Shown: one piece after another, positions 11,847 to 25,518 of the stretch
Numbering within the stretch: the stretch's first letter is position 1
Layout: the number at the start of each line of letters is the position of its first letter
Source: Klebsiella oxytoca NBRC 105695
Lineage (GTDB): Bacteria > Pseudomonadota > Gammaproteobacteria > Enterobacterales > Enterobacteriaceae
Direction of reading: 5' to 3'
NCBI RefSeq assembly: GCF_001598695.1
Contig: NZ_BCZK01000018.1
Location: 40,541-104,540 of the forward strand
Length of the DNA stretch: 64,000 nt
Notes under the pieces: model-generated
What the model saw: the letters and a program-made list of their open reading frames with translations, nothing else
What the model was told of the DNA's origin: nothing
The model's database searches: none
Translations under genes and position numbers: made by a program

Positions 11847-11866
11847 AAAGCGATTTTTTGTCGATT

Positions 11867-11892
11867 AAAAAGGCGGCAAGCGTCGCCTTTTT
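11867..11892 (-). terminator. folP-glmM operon terminator
   Basis: A stem AAAAAGGCG/CGCCTTTTT with an 8-base loop, T-run on either strand, 20 bases after the glmM stop. Confidence 0.88.
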
Positions 11893-11911
11893 AATTACTT
11901 AGCCAGACAAA

Positions 11912-13249
11912 TTACACGCTTTTTACGGCATCAGCGATACGATGGGCGAACTCGTGCACCTTTTCTTCATGCTCGCCTTCCACCATAACGCGAATCAGCG
12001 GCTCGGTGCCTGATTTACGCAGCAGGACGCGGCCACGATTGCCCAGCTCGGCCTCCACTTCTGCCGTGACCGCTTTTACATGTTCATGTTCCAGCGGGTT
12101 ACCGCTACCTTCGGTAAAGCGGACATTAACCAGCAGCTGCGGGAACATTTTCATTCCGCTACACAGATCGTGCAGGCTCATATGGTTACGCACCATCGCC
12201 GCCACCACCTGCAGGCTGGCGACAATCCCATCCCCCGTGGTGGTTTTGTCCAGCAGGATCACATGGCCGGAGTTTTCGGCACCGATGCGCCAGCCTTTCT
12301 CCTGCAGTTTTTCCAGCACATAACGGTCACCTACCTTCGCGCGAACGAAAGGAATACCCAGCTGTTTGAGCGCCAGTTCAAGCCCCATGTTGCTCATGAG
12401 CGTCCCGACGGCGCCGCCACGCAGTTGCCCCTGGCGCAGACCCTCGCGAGCTATGATGTAGAGGATCTGATCACCGTCGACTTTATTGCCTTCATGGTCC
12501 ACCATTATGACCCGATCGCCATCGCCATCGTAGGCAATACCCAGGTCGGCTTTTTCCTCCAGCACGCGCGCCTGCAGAGCACGAACATCCGTCGCTCCGA
12601 CTTCTTCATTGATGTTGAGTCCATCAGGCTCACAGCCCATGGCGATCACCTGAGCGCCCAGCTCGCGGAAAACACTCGGGGCGATATGGTAAGTCGCGCC
12701 GTGAGCGCAATCGACCACCACTTTCAAGGAGTTGAGGCTCAGCTCGTTCGGAAAGGTGCCTTTGCAAAACTCGATATAGCGACCAGCCGCGTCGACGATA
12801 CGGCTGGCTTTGCCCAGCTCGGCGGAATCAACGCAGGTCAGCTCTTTCTCCATTTCGGCTTCAATGGCTTCTTCAACTTCATCCGGGAGCTTAGTCCCTT
12901 CGATAGAGAAGAATTTAATACCGTTATCATAGAACGGATTATGCGAAGCGGAGATCACAATTCCGGCCTCCGCGCGGAAGGTTCGCGTCAGATAGGCAAT
13001 TGCCGGCGTTGGCATTGGGCCGGTGAAAGAAGCGGATAACCCTGCGGCAGCCAGGCCAGCCTCCAGCGCGGACTCCAGCATATAGCCTGAAATACGGGTA
13101 TCTTTACCGATAATAATCTTGCGCGAACCGTGGCGCGCCAGCACCTTTCCAGCCGCCCAGCCCAGCTTTAAGACAAATTCTGGCGTTATTGGCGCATCGC
13201 CTACGCGGCCACGGATACCATCAGTACCAAAATATTTGCGGTTACTCAT
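11912..13249 (-). CDS. glmM: Phosphoglucosamine mutase
   Basis: 445 residues from M-S-N-R-K-Y-F-G, the E. coli length. It converts glucosamine-6-phosphate to glucosamine-1-phosphate for UDP-GlcNAc, feeding peptidoglycan and lipopolysaccharide. The catalytic phosphoserine loop S-A-S-H-N-P is near residue 100, the Mg-binding D-G-D-G-D-R near 240, and the sugar-binding R-x-S-G-T-E-P near the end. The start overlaps the end of folP by 8 bases, which fits coupled translation. Confidence 0.97.
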   Translation of the reverse strand: MSNRKYFGTDGIRGRVGDAPITPEFVLKLGWAAGKVLARHGSRKIIIGKDTRISGYMLESALEAGLAAAGLSASFTGPMPTPAIAYLTRTFRAEAGIVISASHNPFYDNGIKFFSIEGTKLPDEVEEAIEAEMEKELTCVDSAELGKASRIVDAAGRYIEFCKGTFPNELSLNSLKVVVDCAHGATYHIAPSVFRELGAQVIAMGCEPDGLNINEEVGATDVRALQARVLEEKADLGIAYDGDGDRVIMVDHEGNKVDGDQILYIIAREGLRQGQLRGGAVGTLMSNMGLELALKQLGIPFVRAKVGDRYVLEKLQEKGWRIGAENSGHVILLDKTTTGDGIVASLQVVAAMVRNHMSLHDLCSGMKMFPQLLVNVRFTEGSGNPLEHEHVKAVTAEVEAELGNRGRVLLRKSGTEPLIRVMVEGEHEEKVHEFAHRIADAVKSV

Positions 13250-14090
13250 AACGTTTATTTTCCTTAGCGGCCAGGGTAGCTTCCACCACACGCAGCGCTT
13301 CTACCGTTTCTTTGACATCATGGACGCGAATAATCTGCGCGCCCTGCATTGCAGCAATGACTGCGCAAGCCAGGCTGCCATTCAGGCGTTCTTTCGGCCC
13401 GACATTAAGCAACTGGCCTACCATCGACTTACGCGACATACCGACCAGTAGCGGAAGACCGAAATGATGGAACTCGCTGAGTCGGGCAAGCAGTTCATAA
13501 TTATGGGAAAGATTTTTACCGAAACCGAATCCCGGGTCGAGCAGCAATTTATCTTTTGCGATACCGGCCCGCTCGCAGCGCACAATATGTTCGACAAAAA
13601 AGCGTTCAACGTCAGCAAAGACATCCGCGTATTTAGGGGCATCCTGCATGGTCTTGGGCTGGCCCTGCATATGCATCAGGCACACCGGCAAGCCGGTTTC
13701 CGCCGCAGCCTCCAGCGCTCCCGGCTCGGTTAACGAACGGATATCATTGATGATATGCGCCCCCACGCGCGCTGATTCACGAATCACCTCCGGTTTAGAG
13801 GTATCAACGGAGATCCACACTTCGAAGCGCTGGGCAATGGCTTCTACCGTCGGAATGACTCGAGCGAGCTCTTCCTCAACGCTGACATCTGCGGCCCCCG
13901 GGCGCGTCGATTCCCCACCGATATCAATAATAGTCGCTCCGGCATTAATCATCAGATTGGCATGTTTAACGGCTTCTACCAGCGTATTGTGAGTCCCGCC
14001 GTCAGAGAACGAATCCGGGGTGACGTTAAGAATTCCCATTACATGGGGGTGGGAGAGATCGAGGGTTGAACCCTGGGCTTCAAGTTTCAT
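13242..14090 (-). CDS. folP: Dihydropteroate synthase
   Basis: 282 residues, the E. coli length. It condenses 4-aminobenzoate with dihydropterin pyrophosphate in folate synthesis and is the sulfonamide target. The motifs [19 protein letters not shown] and D-P-G-F-G-F-G-K of the TIM barrel are intact, so this is the ordinary chromosomal drug-sensitive type. It follows ftsH after a leaky-looking terminator and overlaps glmM. Confidence 0.97.
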   Translation of the reverse strand: MKLEAQGSTLDLSHPHVMGILNVTPDSFSDGGTHNTLVEAVKHANLMINAGATIIDIGGESTRPGAADVSVEEELARVIPTVEAIAQRFEVWISVDTSKPEVIRESARVGAHIINDIRSLTEPGALEAAAETGLPVCLMHMQGQPKTMQDAPKYADVFADVERFFVEHIVRCERAGIAKDKLLLDPGFGFGKNLSHNYELLARLSEFHHFGLPLLVGMSRKSMVGQLLNVGPKERLNGSLACAVIAAMQGAQIIRVHDVKETVEALRVVEATLAAKENKRYE

Positions 14091-14125
14091 CGCTATGTCC
14101 CTGAGTCAGAGAAAGATTGAAAAAG

Positions 14126-14156
14126 AAAAACCCCGGAGCAAACGCCCTGGGGTTTT
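14126..14156 (-). terminator. ftsH-folP intergenic terminator
   Basis: The stem CCCC(A)GG/CC(G)GGGG has one mismatch and is followed by five T on the minus strand. It lies between ftsH and folP. Part of the transcripts probably read through. Confidence 0.7.
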
Positions 14157-14186
14157 AAAAGTACAACAGCATCAATGACGGCTAAC

Positions 14187-16121
14187 TTATTTGTCGCCCA
14201 GCTGTTCTGACATGGTATTACCCGGGTTTGGCGTACGCGGTTCATCAACCGGACGCGGCGCACGAGGCGTGCCGTTATTGTCAGAATTGTTGGACGAACC
14301 CGGTTCTTCCCAGCCAGCTGGCGGGCGAACATCGCGGCGAGCCATCAGGTCATCAATCTGCGGAGCATCGATGGTCTCATATTTCATGAGCGCATCTTTC
14401 ATCGCGTGCAGGATGTCCATGTTATCGTTCAGAAGCTGGCGTGCACGATTGTAGTTACGCTCAATCAGTGACTTCACTTCCTGGTCGATGATACGAGCCG
14501 TTTCATCGGACATATGTTTCGCTTTCGCGACGCTGCGGCCAAGGAAAACTTCGCCTTCTTCTTCGGCATACAGCAGCGGGCCGAGTTTGTCAGAGAAGCC
14601 CCACTGGGTCACCATGTTACGCGCCAGGTTAGTCGCGACTTTTATGTCGTTAGACGCACCGGTAGAAACATGCTCTACGCCGTAGATAATTTCTTCTGCC
14701 AGACGACCGCCGTACAGGGTCGAAATCTGACTTTCCAGCTTCTGACGGCTGGCGCTGATAGCGTCGCCTTCAGGCAGGAAGAAGGTAACACCGAGCGCAC
14801 GACCGCGCGGAATAATTGTCACTTTGTGCACCGGATCGTGTTCCGGCACCAGGCGACCGATAATCGCATGACCCGCTTCGTGGTACGCGGTGGACTCTTT
14901 CTGCGCTTCCGTCATCACCATGGAGCGACGTTCCGCACCCATCATGATTTTGTCTTTCGCTTTCTCGAACTCAACCATCGAGACCACGCGCTTGTTGCCA
15001 CGAGCGGCAAACAGCGCAGCTTCGTTTACCAGGTTCGCGAGGTCAGCACCGGAGAAGCCTGGCGTACCGCGGGCGATAATTGCCGCATCGATATCCGGCG
15101 CCAGCGGTACGCGACGCATATGCACTTTCAGGATCTGTTCACGACCGCGAACATCCGGCAGACCAACAACAACCTGACGGTCAAAGCGGCCCGGACGCAG
15201 CAGCGCAGGGTCAAGAACGTCCGGACGGTTGGTCGCCGCGATAACGATGATACCTTCGTTACCCTCAAAACCATCCATCTCAACCAGCATCTGGTTCAGC
15301 GTCTGCTCACGTTCATCGTGACCGCCGCCTAAGCCCGCGCCACGCTGGCGGCCTACGGCGTCGATTTCATCGATAAAGATGATGCACGGTGCCGCTTTCT
15401 TGGCCTGTTCGAACATGTCGCGCACGCGAGATGCGCCAACGCCCACGAACATTTCAACGAAGTCAGAACCTGAAATTGTAAAGAATGGAACCTTCGCTTC
15501 GCCTGCAATGGCCTTGGCCAGCAGGGTTTTACCGGTACCCGGAGGGCCGACCATCAGGACGCCTTTCGGGATCTTGCCGCCCAGCTTCTGGAAACGGCTC
15601 GGTTCACGCAGGTATTCAACCAGTTCACCGACTTCTTCTTTCGCTTCGTCACAACCGGCGACGTCGGCAAAAGTGGTTTTGATCTGGTCTTCCGTCAGCA
15701 TGCGCGCCTTGCTCTTACCGAACGACATGGCGCCTTTGCCACCGCCGCCCTGCATCTGACGCATGAAGAAGATCCAGACGCCGATAAGAAGCAGCATCGG
15801 GAACCAGGAAATGAAGATAGAAGCCAGCAGGCTTGGCTCTTCCGGCGGTTCGCCAACCACTTTGACGTTTTTCGTCAACAGGTTATCAAGCAGCTTCGGA
15901 TCGTTAACCGGAATGTAAGTCGTGTAACGGTTACTATCTTTCTTGGTAACGTTGATCTCACGTCCGTTGATACGCGCTTCGCGAACCTGGTCCTGATTGA
16001 CCTCTTGCAGGAAGGTTGAATAATCTACCTTTCGGCCATTCGACTCGCTGGGCCCAAAGCTCTGGAAAACTGACATCAGCACAACGGCAATGACCAGCCA
16101 GAGTATTAGGTTTTTCGCCAT
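14187..16121 (-). CDS. ftsH: ATP-dependent zinc metalloprotease FtsH
   Basis: 644 residues from M-A-K-N-L; a TTG three codons upstream (16130) is an alternative giving 647. Two membrane helices (about 5-24 and 98-120) bracket a periplasmic domain. The AAA+ domain has G-P-P-G-T-G-K-T near 192 and an arginine-finger region. The zinc protease motif H-E-A-G-H is near 414. It degrades LpxC, sigma-32 and unassembled membrane proteins. It follows rlmE, the heat-shock operon order of E. coli. Confidence 0.98.
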   Translation of the reverse strand: MAKNLILWLVIAVVLMSVFQSFGPSESNGRKVDYSTFLQEVNQDQVREARINGREINVTKKDSNRYTTYIPVNDPKLLDNLLTKNVKVVGEPPEEPSLLASIFISWFPMLLLIGVWIFFMRQMQGGGGKGAMSFGKSKARMLTEDQIKTTFADVAGCDEAKEEVGELVEYLREPSRFQKLGGKIPKGVLMVGPPGTGKTLLAKAIAGEAKVPFFTISGSDFVEMFVGVGASRVRDMFEQAKKAAPCIIFIDEIDAVGRQRGAGLGGGHDEREQTLNQMLVEMDGFEGNEGIIVIAATNRPDVLDPALLRPGRFDRQVVVGLPDVRGREQILKVHMRRVPLAPDIDAAIIARGTPGFSGADLANLVNEAALFAARGNKRVVSMVEFEKAKDKIMMGAERRSMVMTEAQKESTAYHEAGHAIIGRLVPEHDPVHKVTIIPRGRALGVTFFLPEGDAISASRQKLESQISTLYGGRLAEEIIYGVEHVSTGASNDIKVATNLARNMVTQWGFSDKLGPLLYAEEEGEVFLGRSVAKAKHMSDETARIIDQEVKSLIERNYNRARQLLNDNMDILHAMKDALMKYETIDAPQIDDLMARRDVRPPAGWEEPGSSNNSDNNGTPRAPRPVDEPRTPNPGNTMSEQLGDK

Positions 16122-16220
16122 GTCACTCAAGGGATTAACCTCTTATTACAACTGTGTTAAAAACAGCGTCAGGATACTCTATATCCCGCGTCTTTCAAAC
16201 TTTCGTTTGAAATCTGCCGG

Positions 16221-16850
16221 TTATGGTTTACGCCCGGTCGCTACAATATACACTTCACGCGAACGGGCGCGAGAAGAGTCCGGCTTACGAACTTTGACCT
16301 TCGTAAACAGGGAGCGAATCTCTCTTAGATACTCATCGAAGCCTTCGCCCTGGAACACCTTCACTACAAAACTACCACCTGGCGCTAATACATCTCGAGC
16401 CATTCCAAGCGCCAGCTCCACCAGATACATGGCCCGGGGAATATCCACCGCCGGTGTTCCACACATATTTGGCGCCATATCGGACATGACAACTTGTACT
16501 TTACTGTCACCTACACGCTCAAGTAACGCTTTCAGGACTAATTCATCACGAAAGTCGCCCTGAAGGAAATCCACACCAACGATTGGATCCATAGGTAAAA
16601 GATCGCAAGCAATGATGCGGCCGCTGTTACCGATCTGCGTAACCGCGTATTGCGACCAGCCACCGGGTGCAGCGCCGAGGTCAACTATCGTCATCCCCGG
16701 TTTAAAAATCTTGTCACTTTGCTGTATTTCATCAAGTTTAAACCAGGCACGGGAACGTAACCCCTTTTTCTGTGCCTGCTGAACATATTTATCGCTAAAG
16801 TGTTCCTGAAGCCAACGACTTGAGCTGGCAGAACGCTTTTTACCTGTCAT
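16221..16850 (-). CDS. rlmE: 23S rRNA (uridine-2552 2'-O) methyltransferase
   Basis: 209 residues, the length of E. coli RlmE (FtsJ/RrmJ). The SAM-binding motif [12 protein letters not shown] lies at about 58-69, and the catalytic K-D-K-E tetrad context is kept. It methylates U2552 in the A loop at a late step of 50S assembly. It is 99 bases before ftsH. In E. coli the pair is driven by a sigma-32 promoter; I did not find a clear consensus here. Confidence 0.97.
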   Translation of the reverse strand: MTGKKRSASSSRWLQEHFSDKYVQQAQKKGLRSRAWFKLDEIQQSDKIFKPGMTIVDLGAAPGGWSQYAVTQIGNSGRIIACDLLPMDPIVGVDFLQGDFRDELVLKALLERVGDSKVQVVMSDMAPNMCGTPAVDIPRAMYLVELALGMARDVLAPGGSFVVKVFQGEGFDEYLREIRSLFTKVKVRKPDSSRARSREVYIVATGRKP

Positions 16851-16974
16851 TTAACATTCCCATTTCGGGTTCATCGTACTTCGCGACGTAAAAATCGACG
16901 CGGTAGTTTGGCGATATATGGGAGATGGCGGTAGAATGAACCGTTTTCAATCCCAACGTAAGCAAAAAAATACG

Positions 16975-17268
16975 ATGAATCTGAGTACTAAACAAAAACA
17001 GCACCTGAAAGGTCTGGCACATCCGCTCAAGCCGGTAGTTATGCTTGGCAACAATGGTTTGACCGAAGGGGTACTGGCCGAGATTGAACAAGCGTTAGAG
17101 CACCATGAACTTATCAAGGTGAAGATCGCCTCGGAAGATCGCGAAACTAAAACCTTGATCGTGGAAGCTATCGTGCGCGAAACCGGCGCCTGTAATGTAC
17201 AGGTCATCGGTAAAACGCTGGTTCTGTACCGCCCGACTAAAGAGCGTAAAATCTCGCTGCCACGCTAA
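16975..17268 (+). CDS. yhbY: CRM-domain ribosome-associated protein YhbY
   Basis: 97 residues from M-N-L-S-T-K-Q-K-Q-H, the E. coli length. The frame stays open 19 codons upstream, but that extension is Lys/Gln-rich and not conserved as I recall it. The single CRM (KH-like) domain carries the G-x-x-G loop within L-G-N-N-G-L-T. It binds pre-50S particles. It is divergent from rlmE and convergent to greA. Confidence 0.95.
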   Translation: MNLSTKQKQHLKGLAHPLKPVVMLGNNGLTEGVLAEIEQALEHHELIKVKIASEDRETKTLIVEAIVRETGACNVQVIGKTLVLYRPTKERKISLPR

Positions 17269-17354
17269 GAATATCCTGGTTATCGACACAACTTTGTGTA
17301 AATCGAGGGTTTTCTGCGGGTAGACGAGCAAAATGCCATGCTCCGGACGTTGAT

Positions 17355-17380
17355 AAAAGGCCGCTACGCGGCCTTTTTCC
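17355..17380. terminator. Bidirectional yhbY/greA terminator
   Basis: A 10-base perfect stem (17355-17364 with 17368-17377) with A- and T-tracts on the two sides lies between the convergent genes. Confidence 0.88.
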
Positions 17381-17420
17381 TTTCTTTACAATCCATCAAC
17401 ATCGTAGCGTTAAATTCGGA

Positions 17421-17897
17421 TTAAAGGTACTCAACCTTGATAATTTCGAATTCAACTTCGCCGCCCGGTGTACGGATGACGACAACATCATCCTGTTCTT
17501 TACCGATTAAACCACGCGCAATCGGTGAGTTTACAGAGATCAGATTTTGCTTAAAATCGGCCTCGTCATCGCCGACGATACGATAAGTTTGCTCTTCATC
17601 GGTATCAAGATTCAGAACGCTGACTGTGGAACCAAAAATCACTCGGCCATTGTTAGGCATTTTGGTGATATCGATGACCTGCGCGTTAGACAGCTTCGCC
17701 TCGATATCCTTGATGCGTCCTTCACAGAAACCCTGCTGTTCGCGGGCAGCGTGATACTCAGCATTTTCTTTCAGATCGCCGTGCTCGCGCGCCTCAGCGA
17801 TAGCCGCGATGATTTCAGGACGACGTACGGACTTCAGGAAATCCAGTTCTTCGCGCAGTTTTTCAGCGCCACGTAAGGTCATCGGAATAGCTTGCAT
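17421..17897 (-). CDS. greA: Transcript cleavage factor GreA
   Basis: 158 residues, the standard length. An N-terminal antiparallel coiled coil (about 1-75) carries the acidic tip that enters the RNA polymerase secondary channel; the D-L-K-E-N-A-E-Y segment lies near 42-49. The C-terminal globular domain is FKBP-like. GreA rescues backtracked RNA polymerase. It is divergent from dacB. The leader contains a strong hairpin, discussed separately. Confidence 0.97.
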   Translation of the reverse strand: MQAIPMTLRGAEKLREELDFLKSVRRPEIIAAIAEAREHGDLKENAEYHAAREQQGFCEGRIKDIEAKLSNAQVIDITKMPNNGRVIFGSTVSVLNLDTDEEQTYRIVGDDEADFKQNLISVNSPIARGLIGKEQDDVVVIRTPGGEVEFEIIKVEYL

Positions 17898-17919
17898 TTG
17901 TTATACCTCTTTATCGATC

Positions 17920-17945
17920 CTTCATGGAGCAGACGCCGCTGCTCC
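17920..17945 (-). ncRNA. Candidate greA leader RNA (GraL-like) hairpin
   Basis: A 7-base stem GGAGCAG/CTGCTCC lies about 30 bases before the greA start on the minus strand. In E. coli the greA leader yields short RNAs called GraL through a terminator-like hairpin. Here no U-run follows the stem, so only the position supports the match. Confidence 0.4.
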
Positions 17946-18131
17946 GCAGCCGGTCAAGTCTTGAGCATGGCCGGAGCAAAAGAAAACCGACCCGGAAAGC
18001 GATCCCCAGGCCAGCAGCAATTTTCAATTTGATACGTATTTTAACCCGAAGTTCATTATGGGTCATCGTTTACTTTACAGGGCGTTGCACCGTAGTATGA
18101 CGGACTGGTTTCAGGTTGTTAGCGCGAGATT

Positions 18132-19565
18132 ATGCGATTTCCCAGATTTATCATCGGATTGACTGCCGGTATAGCGATTAGCGCTCATGCGGCGAATATT
18201 GACGAGTACATCAATCAGCTTCCTGCGGGCGCAAACCTTGCCTTTATGGCGCAGAAGGTAGGCTTCCCGACGCCGGAGATAGACTACCATAGCCAGCAGA
18301 TGGCGCTACCCGCCAGCACCCAAAAAGTGATCACCGCGCTGGCCGCACTGCTGCAGCTGGGTCCGGATTTCCGCTTCACCACGACGCTGGAAACGAAAGG
18401 CAGCCTCAGCGGTGGCATCCTGAAAGGAGACCTGATTGCGCGCTTTGGCGGCGACCCTACCCTCAAGCGCCAGGATATTCGTAATATGGTTGCCACGCTG
18501 AAGAAAGCAGGCGTCCAGCGAATTGAAGGCAATGTTCTGATCGATACCTCCATTTTCGCCAGTCATGATAAAGCGCCAGGCTGGCCATGGAACGATATGA
18601 CGCAGTGCTTTAGCGCACCTCCGGCGGCGGCGATTGTCGATCGAAACTGTTTCTCCATCTCGCTTTATAGCGCGCAAAAGCCGGGCGATTTGGCGTTTAT
18701 CCGCGTGGCGTCTTATTACCCGGTGACCATGTTCAGCCAGGTGCGTACCCTCGCTCGCGGCTCTTCTGAAGCACAGTACTGTGAGCTGGACGTGGTTCCC
18801 GGCGATCTCAACCGTTACACCCTGACCGGCTGTCTACCCCAGCGCAGCGAGCCGCTGCCGCTGGCTTTTGCCATTCAGGATGGCGCCAGCTATGCCGGCG
18901 CGATTCTGAAAGCGGAGCTGACCGACGCCGATATCACCTGGAGCGGTACGCTGCTACGTCAGACGCTGGCAAACGAGCCGGGTACCGTCCTGGCGAGTAC
19001 GCAATCTGCGCCGCTGCACGATTTGCTGCGTATTATGTTGAAAAAATCGGACAACATGATCGCCGATACGGTGTTTCGCACCATTGGCCATGCTCGCTTC
19101 GGCGTGCCGGGAACCTGGCGAGCCGGATCCGATGCCGTACGGCAGATCCTGCGTCAGCAGGCCGGTGTCGATCTCGGGAATACGATCATTGCCGATGGCT
19201 CAGGCCTGTCGCGTCATAACCTGATCGCGCCAGCGACGATGATGCAGGTGCTACAGTACATCGCCCAGCATGATAACGCGCTCAACTTTATCTCGATGCT
19301 GCCCCTGGCTGGCCACGATGGCTCTCTGCAATACCGCGCGGGTCTGCATCAGGCAGGCGTTGACGGCAAAGTTTCGGCGAAAACGGGCTCACTGCAGGGG
19401 GTGTATAACCTGGCTGGATTCATTACCACGGCCAGCGGGCAGAAGATGGCGTTCGTGCAGTATTTATCAGGCTACGCCGTGCCTCCGGCCGACCAGCGTA
19501 ACCGACGTATTCCGCTGGTGCGCTTCGAAAGCCGCTTGTATAAAGACCTGTATCAGAATAATTAA
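18132..19565 (+). CDS. dacB: D-Ala-D-Ala carboxypeptidase/endopeptidase PBP4
   Basis: 477 residues, the E. coli length. A signal peptide of about 20 residues ends in A-H-A-A. The peptidase S13 motifs are S-T-Q-K (active-site Ser near 62), S-D-N (near 306) and K-T-G-S (near 417). A large insertion between the first two is typical of class C penicillin-binding proteins. PBP4 trims peptidoglycan peptides in the periplasm. It is a single gene ending at a strong terminator shared with obgE. Confidence 0.97.
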   Translation: MRFPRFIIGLTAGIAISAHAANIDEYINQLPAGANLAFMAQKVGFPTPEIDYHSQQMALPASTQKVITALAALLQLGPDFRFTTTLETKGSLSGGILKGDLIARFGGDPTLKRQDIRNMVATLKKAGVQRIEGNVLIDTSIFASHDKAPGWPWNDMTQCFSAPPAAAIVDRNCFSISLYSAQKPGDLAFIRVASYYPVTMFSQVRTLARGSSEAQYCELDVVPGDLNRYTLTGCLPQRSEPLPLAFAIQDGASYAGAILKAELTDADITWSGTLLRQTLANEPGTVLASTQSAPLHDLLRIMLKKSDNMIADTVFRTIGHARFGVPGTWRAGSDAVRQILRQQAGVDLGNTIIADGSGLSRHNLIAPATMMQVLQYIAQHDNALNFISMLPLAGHDGSLQYRAGLHQAGVDGKVSAKTGSLQGVYNLAGFITTASGQKMAFVQYLSGYAVPPADQRNRRIPLVRFESRLYKDLYQNN

Positions 19566-19567
19566 GC

Positions 19568-19598
19568 AAAAGGGCCGCATCTTCTGCGGCCCTTTTAG
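19568..19598. terminator. Bidirectional dacB/obgE terminator
   Basis: A 12-base perfect stem (19568-19579 with 19585-19596, 5-base loop) sits between the convergent genes, with A/T tracts on both sides. Confidence 0.9.
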
Positions 19599-19609
19599 TT
19601 TACCCGGAA

Positions 19610-20797
<1,188 letters not shown>

Positions 20798-21763
20798 TCA
20801 TTCGCCTGAGCGGGGGAGCGGCACAACCGCTTCTCGCTTACGCCACCGTCCCCAAAGACGGTGGCCGACGGCGGAATACATCGCGCCCGCAACCACGACA
20901 AACGCACCGAGATAACCCATCAGGTTCAACAGCGGTCTGGCGAAAACGTCGGGCCAGGCCAGTGATAATAAATCTGAAAATAGCAGCGTAAATAACGGCG
21001 TTAAGGTAATCAACGCGCTCACCTGCGCCGCCTGCCAGCGCGCCATGGCTTCCGCCAGCGCACCGTAGCCCACCAGGGTATTGAGCCCGCAAAAAACCAG
21101 ACAGGCCAGCTGCCAGTCGCTTAATGCCAGCACCTGTGAAGGCGTTGCTAATGGCAATAGCGATATCGTACATAAAGTGTACAGCAAAAAAAGGATTTGC
21201 TGCGATGCCAGACGGCGTAATAACACCTTTTGCGCGACGCCGTAACTCACCCACACCGTCGCGGCGCCTACGCCGAAAATTACCCCCCATGTGTAGTCCG
21301 TCAGGCGGGTAAAAATCTCAATCAGGCTGGTGTTAAAAAACATCACCAGACCGCTCACCAGCATTAGCGCTCCCGCAACCTGGGTGCCGCGCATTTTCTC
21401 TTTAAGGATAAAAACGCTGGCCACCATCATGCCGACCGGGGACAGCTGGCCAATCACCTGAGAAGCGGTGGGGCTGAGATATTGCAAGGAAGAACTAAAC
21501 AGAATGAAGTTACCGAACAAACCACCCGTCGCAATGACCAGCAGTATCAACCAGCGCGGCTTGCGAAAAATACGCAGCGGAGGCAGTTTTCTTTTCATGG
21601 CCAGAATGGCGCCGAGACCAATACTTGCCATCAAAAAGCGGTAAAACACCACCGTCGGCGGTTCCATCACTTCAAGAACCTGCTTCATTGCGATCGGCAA
21701 AGCGCCCCAACACATCGCCGTGGTGAGCGCTAAAATAATGCCGATGCCGGCCTGCTGCTTCAT
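20798..21763 (-). CDS. yhbE: EamA-family inner-membrane transporter YhbE
   Basis: 321 residues with about ten hydrophobic helices in two EamA repeats, typical of the drug/metabolite transporter superfamily. Substrate unknown. The position between rpmA and obgE and the length match E. coli YhbE. The tail after the last helix is basic, as expected for a cytosolic end. A terminator separates it from rpmA, so its expression probably depends on read-through. Confidence 0.92.
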   Translation of the reverse strand: MKQQAGIGIILALTTAMCWGALPIAMKQVLEVMEPPTVVFYRFLMASIGLGAILAMKRKLPPLRIFRKPRWLILLVIATGGLFGNFILFSSSLQYLSPTASQVIGQLSPVGMMVASVFILKEKMRGTQVAGALMLVSGLVMFFNTSLIEIFTRLTDYTWGVIFGVGAATVWVSYGVAQKVLLRRLASQQILFLLYTLCTISLLPLATPSQVLALSDWQLACLVFCGLNTLVGYGALAEAMARWQAAQVSALITLTPLFTLLFSDLLSLAWPDVFARPLLNLMGYLGAFVVVAGAMYSAVGHRLWGRWRKREAVVPLPRSGE

Positions 21764-21803
21764 GCCCGTTTTCCCTGCAGAAAATTTTCCGGGTTTTCAA
21801 TGT

Positions 21804-21833
21804 AAAAAGCCCCGCAACACGTTGCGGGGCTTT
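21804..21833 (-). terminator. rpmA terminator
   Basis: A stem AAAGCCCCGCAAC/GTTGCGGGGCTTT followed by T's on the minus strand, just after rpmA and before yhbE. Confidence 0.85.
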
Positions 21834-21858
21834 AATCCGTTACCGGACCACGAAAAAC

Positions 21859-22116
<258 letters not shown>

Positions 22117-22135
22117 TTAAATCTCTCCTCAGGTC

Positions 22136-22492
<357 letters not shown>

Positions 22493-22518
22493 CTATAAAT
22501 ATTCACAATAGGGCGCGA

Positions 22519-22547
22519 ATATTACGCAAAACGCGAGCCTTTGACAA
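22519..22547 (-). promoter_or_regulatory. rplU operon promoter
   Basis: On the minus strand TTGTCA and TAATAT are exactly 17 bases apart, followed by a GC-rich discriminator (TCGCGCCC). This is typical of stringently regulated ribosomal promoters. The leader to rplU is about 65 bases. Confidence 0.8.
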
Positions 22548-22707
22548 GAGCGATCAGCGATCAACGCAGAAAAAAAACACAACTTTCACTCCAGCGTTTA
22601 TCTACGGCAATTTTTCAGTACAATCACATCTTCTTTTAATTCTGTCTTAATCCTTCTGTGATCCTATTCGGATACGCGATAACAGGACATTTGGCCCGGC
22701 TTTTGCG

Positions 22708-23679
22708 ATGAATTTAGAAAAAATCAATGAGTTAACCGCGCAGGATATGGCGGGCGTCAATGCGACAATTCTTGAGCAACTCGACTCTGATGTTCAGCTT
22801 ATCAATCAGTTAGGCTATTACATTGTTAGCGGAGGCGGTAAACGCATTCGTCCGATGATCGCCGTACTGGCCGCGCGTGCCGTTGGATATCAGGGCAACG
22901 CTCATGTCGCCATTGCCGCGCTGATCGAATTTATCCACACCGCCACCCTGCTGCATGATGATGTCGTCGATGAGTCTGATATGCGCCGCGGAAAAGCCAC
23001 AGCAAACGCCGCTTTTGGTAATGCCGCTAGCGTGCTGGTTGGTGATTTCATCTACACCCGCGCCTTTCAGATGATGACCAGCCTTGGCTCGCTGAGAGTT
23101 CTGGAAGTGATGTCGAAAGCCGTTAACGTTATCGCTGAAGGCGAAGTGCTGCAGTTGATGAACGTCAACGATCCGGACATTACCGAAGAAAACTACATGC
23201 GGGTTATTTACAGCAAGACTGCCCGTCTGTTTGAAGCCGCAGCTCAGTGCTCCGGTATTCTGGCCGACTGTACCGCGGAACAAGAAAAAGCGTTACAGGA
23301 TTACGGACGCTATCTGGGGACCGCTTTCCAGCTGATCGATGATTTGCTGGACTACAGTTCAGATGGCGAGCGTCTCGGTAAAAACGTCGGTGACGATCTG
23401 AATGAAGGCAAACCTACCCTTCCGCTGCTGCACGCGATGCGGCACGGCAACGCCGAACAATCCGCCATGATCCGCGGAGCGATTGAACAGGGTAACGGTC
23501 GTCATCTTCTTGAAGCCGTGCTGGAAACCATGGCCACCTGTGGTTCGCTTGAATGGACCCAAAAACGCGCGGAGGAAGAAGCTGATAAAGCTATTGCCGC
23601 GCTTCAGGTCCTTCCCGATTCTCCATGGCGGGAAGCGCTAATTGGCCTCGCCCACATCGCTGTACAGCGCGATCATTAA
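22708..23679 (+). CDS. ispB: Octaprenyl diphosphate synthase
   Basis: 323 residues, the E. coli length. A trans-prenyltransferase that builds the C40 side chain of ubiquinone and menaquinone. The first aspartate-rich motif D-D-V-V-D is near residue 84 and the second, D-D-L-L-D-Y, near 211. It is divergent from rplU, as in E. coli. Confidence 0.97.
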   Translation: MNLEKINELTAQDMAGVNATILEQLDSDVQLINQLGYYIVSGGGKRIRPMIAVLAARAVGYQGNAHVAIAALIEFIHTATLLHDDVVDESDMRRGKATANAAFGNAASVLVGDFIYTRAFQMMTSLGSLRVLEVMSKAVNVIAEGEVLQLMNVNDPDITEENYMRVIYSKTARLFEAAAQCSGILADCTAEQEKALQDYGRYLGTAFQLIDDLLDYSSDGERLGKNVGDDLNEGKPTLPLLHAMRHGNAEQSAMIRGAIEQGNGRHLLEAVLETMATCGSLEWTQKRAEEEADKAIAALQVLPDSPWREALIGLAHIAVQRDH

Positions 23680-23875
23680 TTCCCGCCCTCCTTTCCCGCG
23701 TCAATCGCGGGAAAGTTCCAGTAAACTCCTGTAAACTCAAAATCTGCTTTATTTCTTGATATATTCCTAATATCCCATCCATTAAAAGAACTTGTTAGAA
23801 CATTACTGGAACTCAAGGTATAGTCATTTTGTCGCCCATTAAGGACGAACGGAATGTTTAATACCAGGAGAATTT

Positions 23876-24148
23876 ATGGATAAGTTCATCGACTGGCATC
23901 CGGCGGATATTATTGCCGGATTACGCAAAAAAGGGACGTCGCTGGCAGCTGAATCGCGGCGTAATGGTTTAAGTTCTTCAACGCTTGCCAACGCGTTGAC
24001 TCGTCCCTGGCCCAAAGGCGAGCTGATTATTGCGAATGCGCTGGAAACCGATCCGTGGGTGATATGGCCATCGCGCTATCACGATCCCCATACCCATCAG
24101 TTTATCGACAGAACGCAGATGATGCGTCAGAGGAAGAATAACAAGTAA
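23876..24148 (+). CDS. sfsB: Ner-like DNA-binding regulator SfsB (Nlp)
   Basis: 90 residues with a helix-turn-helix of the Mu Ner family (about 10-60), including a W-P-K-G-E-L-I-I-A-N-A-L stretch. The AGGAG site lies 7 bases before the ATG. E. coli Nlp/SfsB (92 residues) sits at the same place and has been linked to maltose metabolism. The ancestral source is probably a Mu-like phage regulator, but it is conserved chromosomal cargo here. Its targets are not evident. Confidence 0.9.
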   Translation: MDKFIDWHPADIIAGLRKKGTSLAAESRRNGLSSSTLANALTRPWPKGELIIANALETDPWVIWPSRYHDPHTHQFIDRTQMMRQRKNNK

Positions 24149-24204
24149 AGCGAGGTTGCAGAAAACAGCCCCCGGACCAACGTCAGAGGGCTGCTGCTAC
24201 AGGC

Positions 24205-25479
<1,275 letters not shown>

Positions 25480-25518
25480 TTAAGAATTCACATACGCTGC
25501 GGGGAACATCCCCACAGC

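Noticed and set aside
24149..24204. Hairpin between convergent sfsB and murA as terminator
   Set aside because: CAGCCC/GGGCTG arms are present but there is no T-run on either strand, so it is not listed as a terminator.
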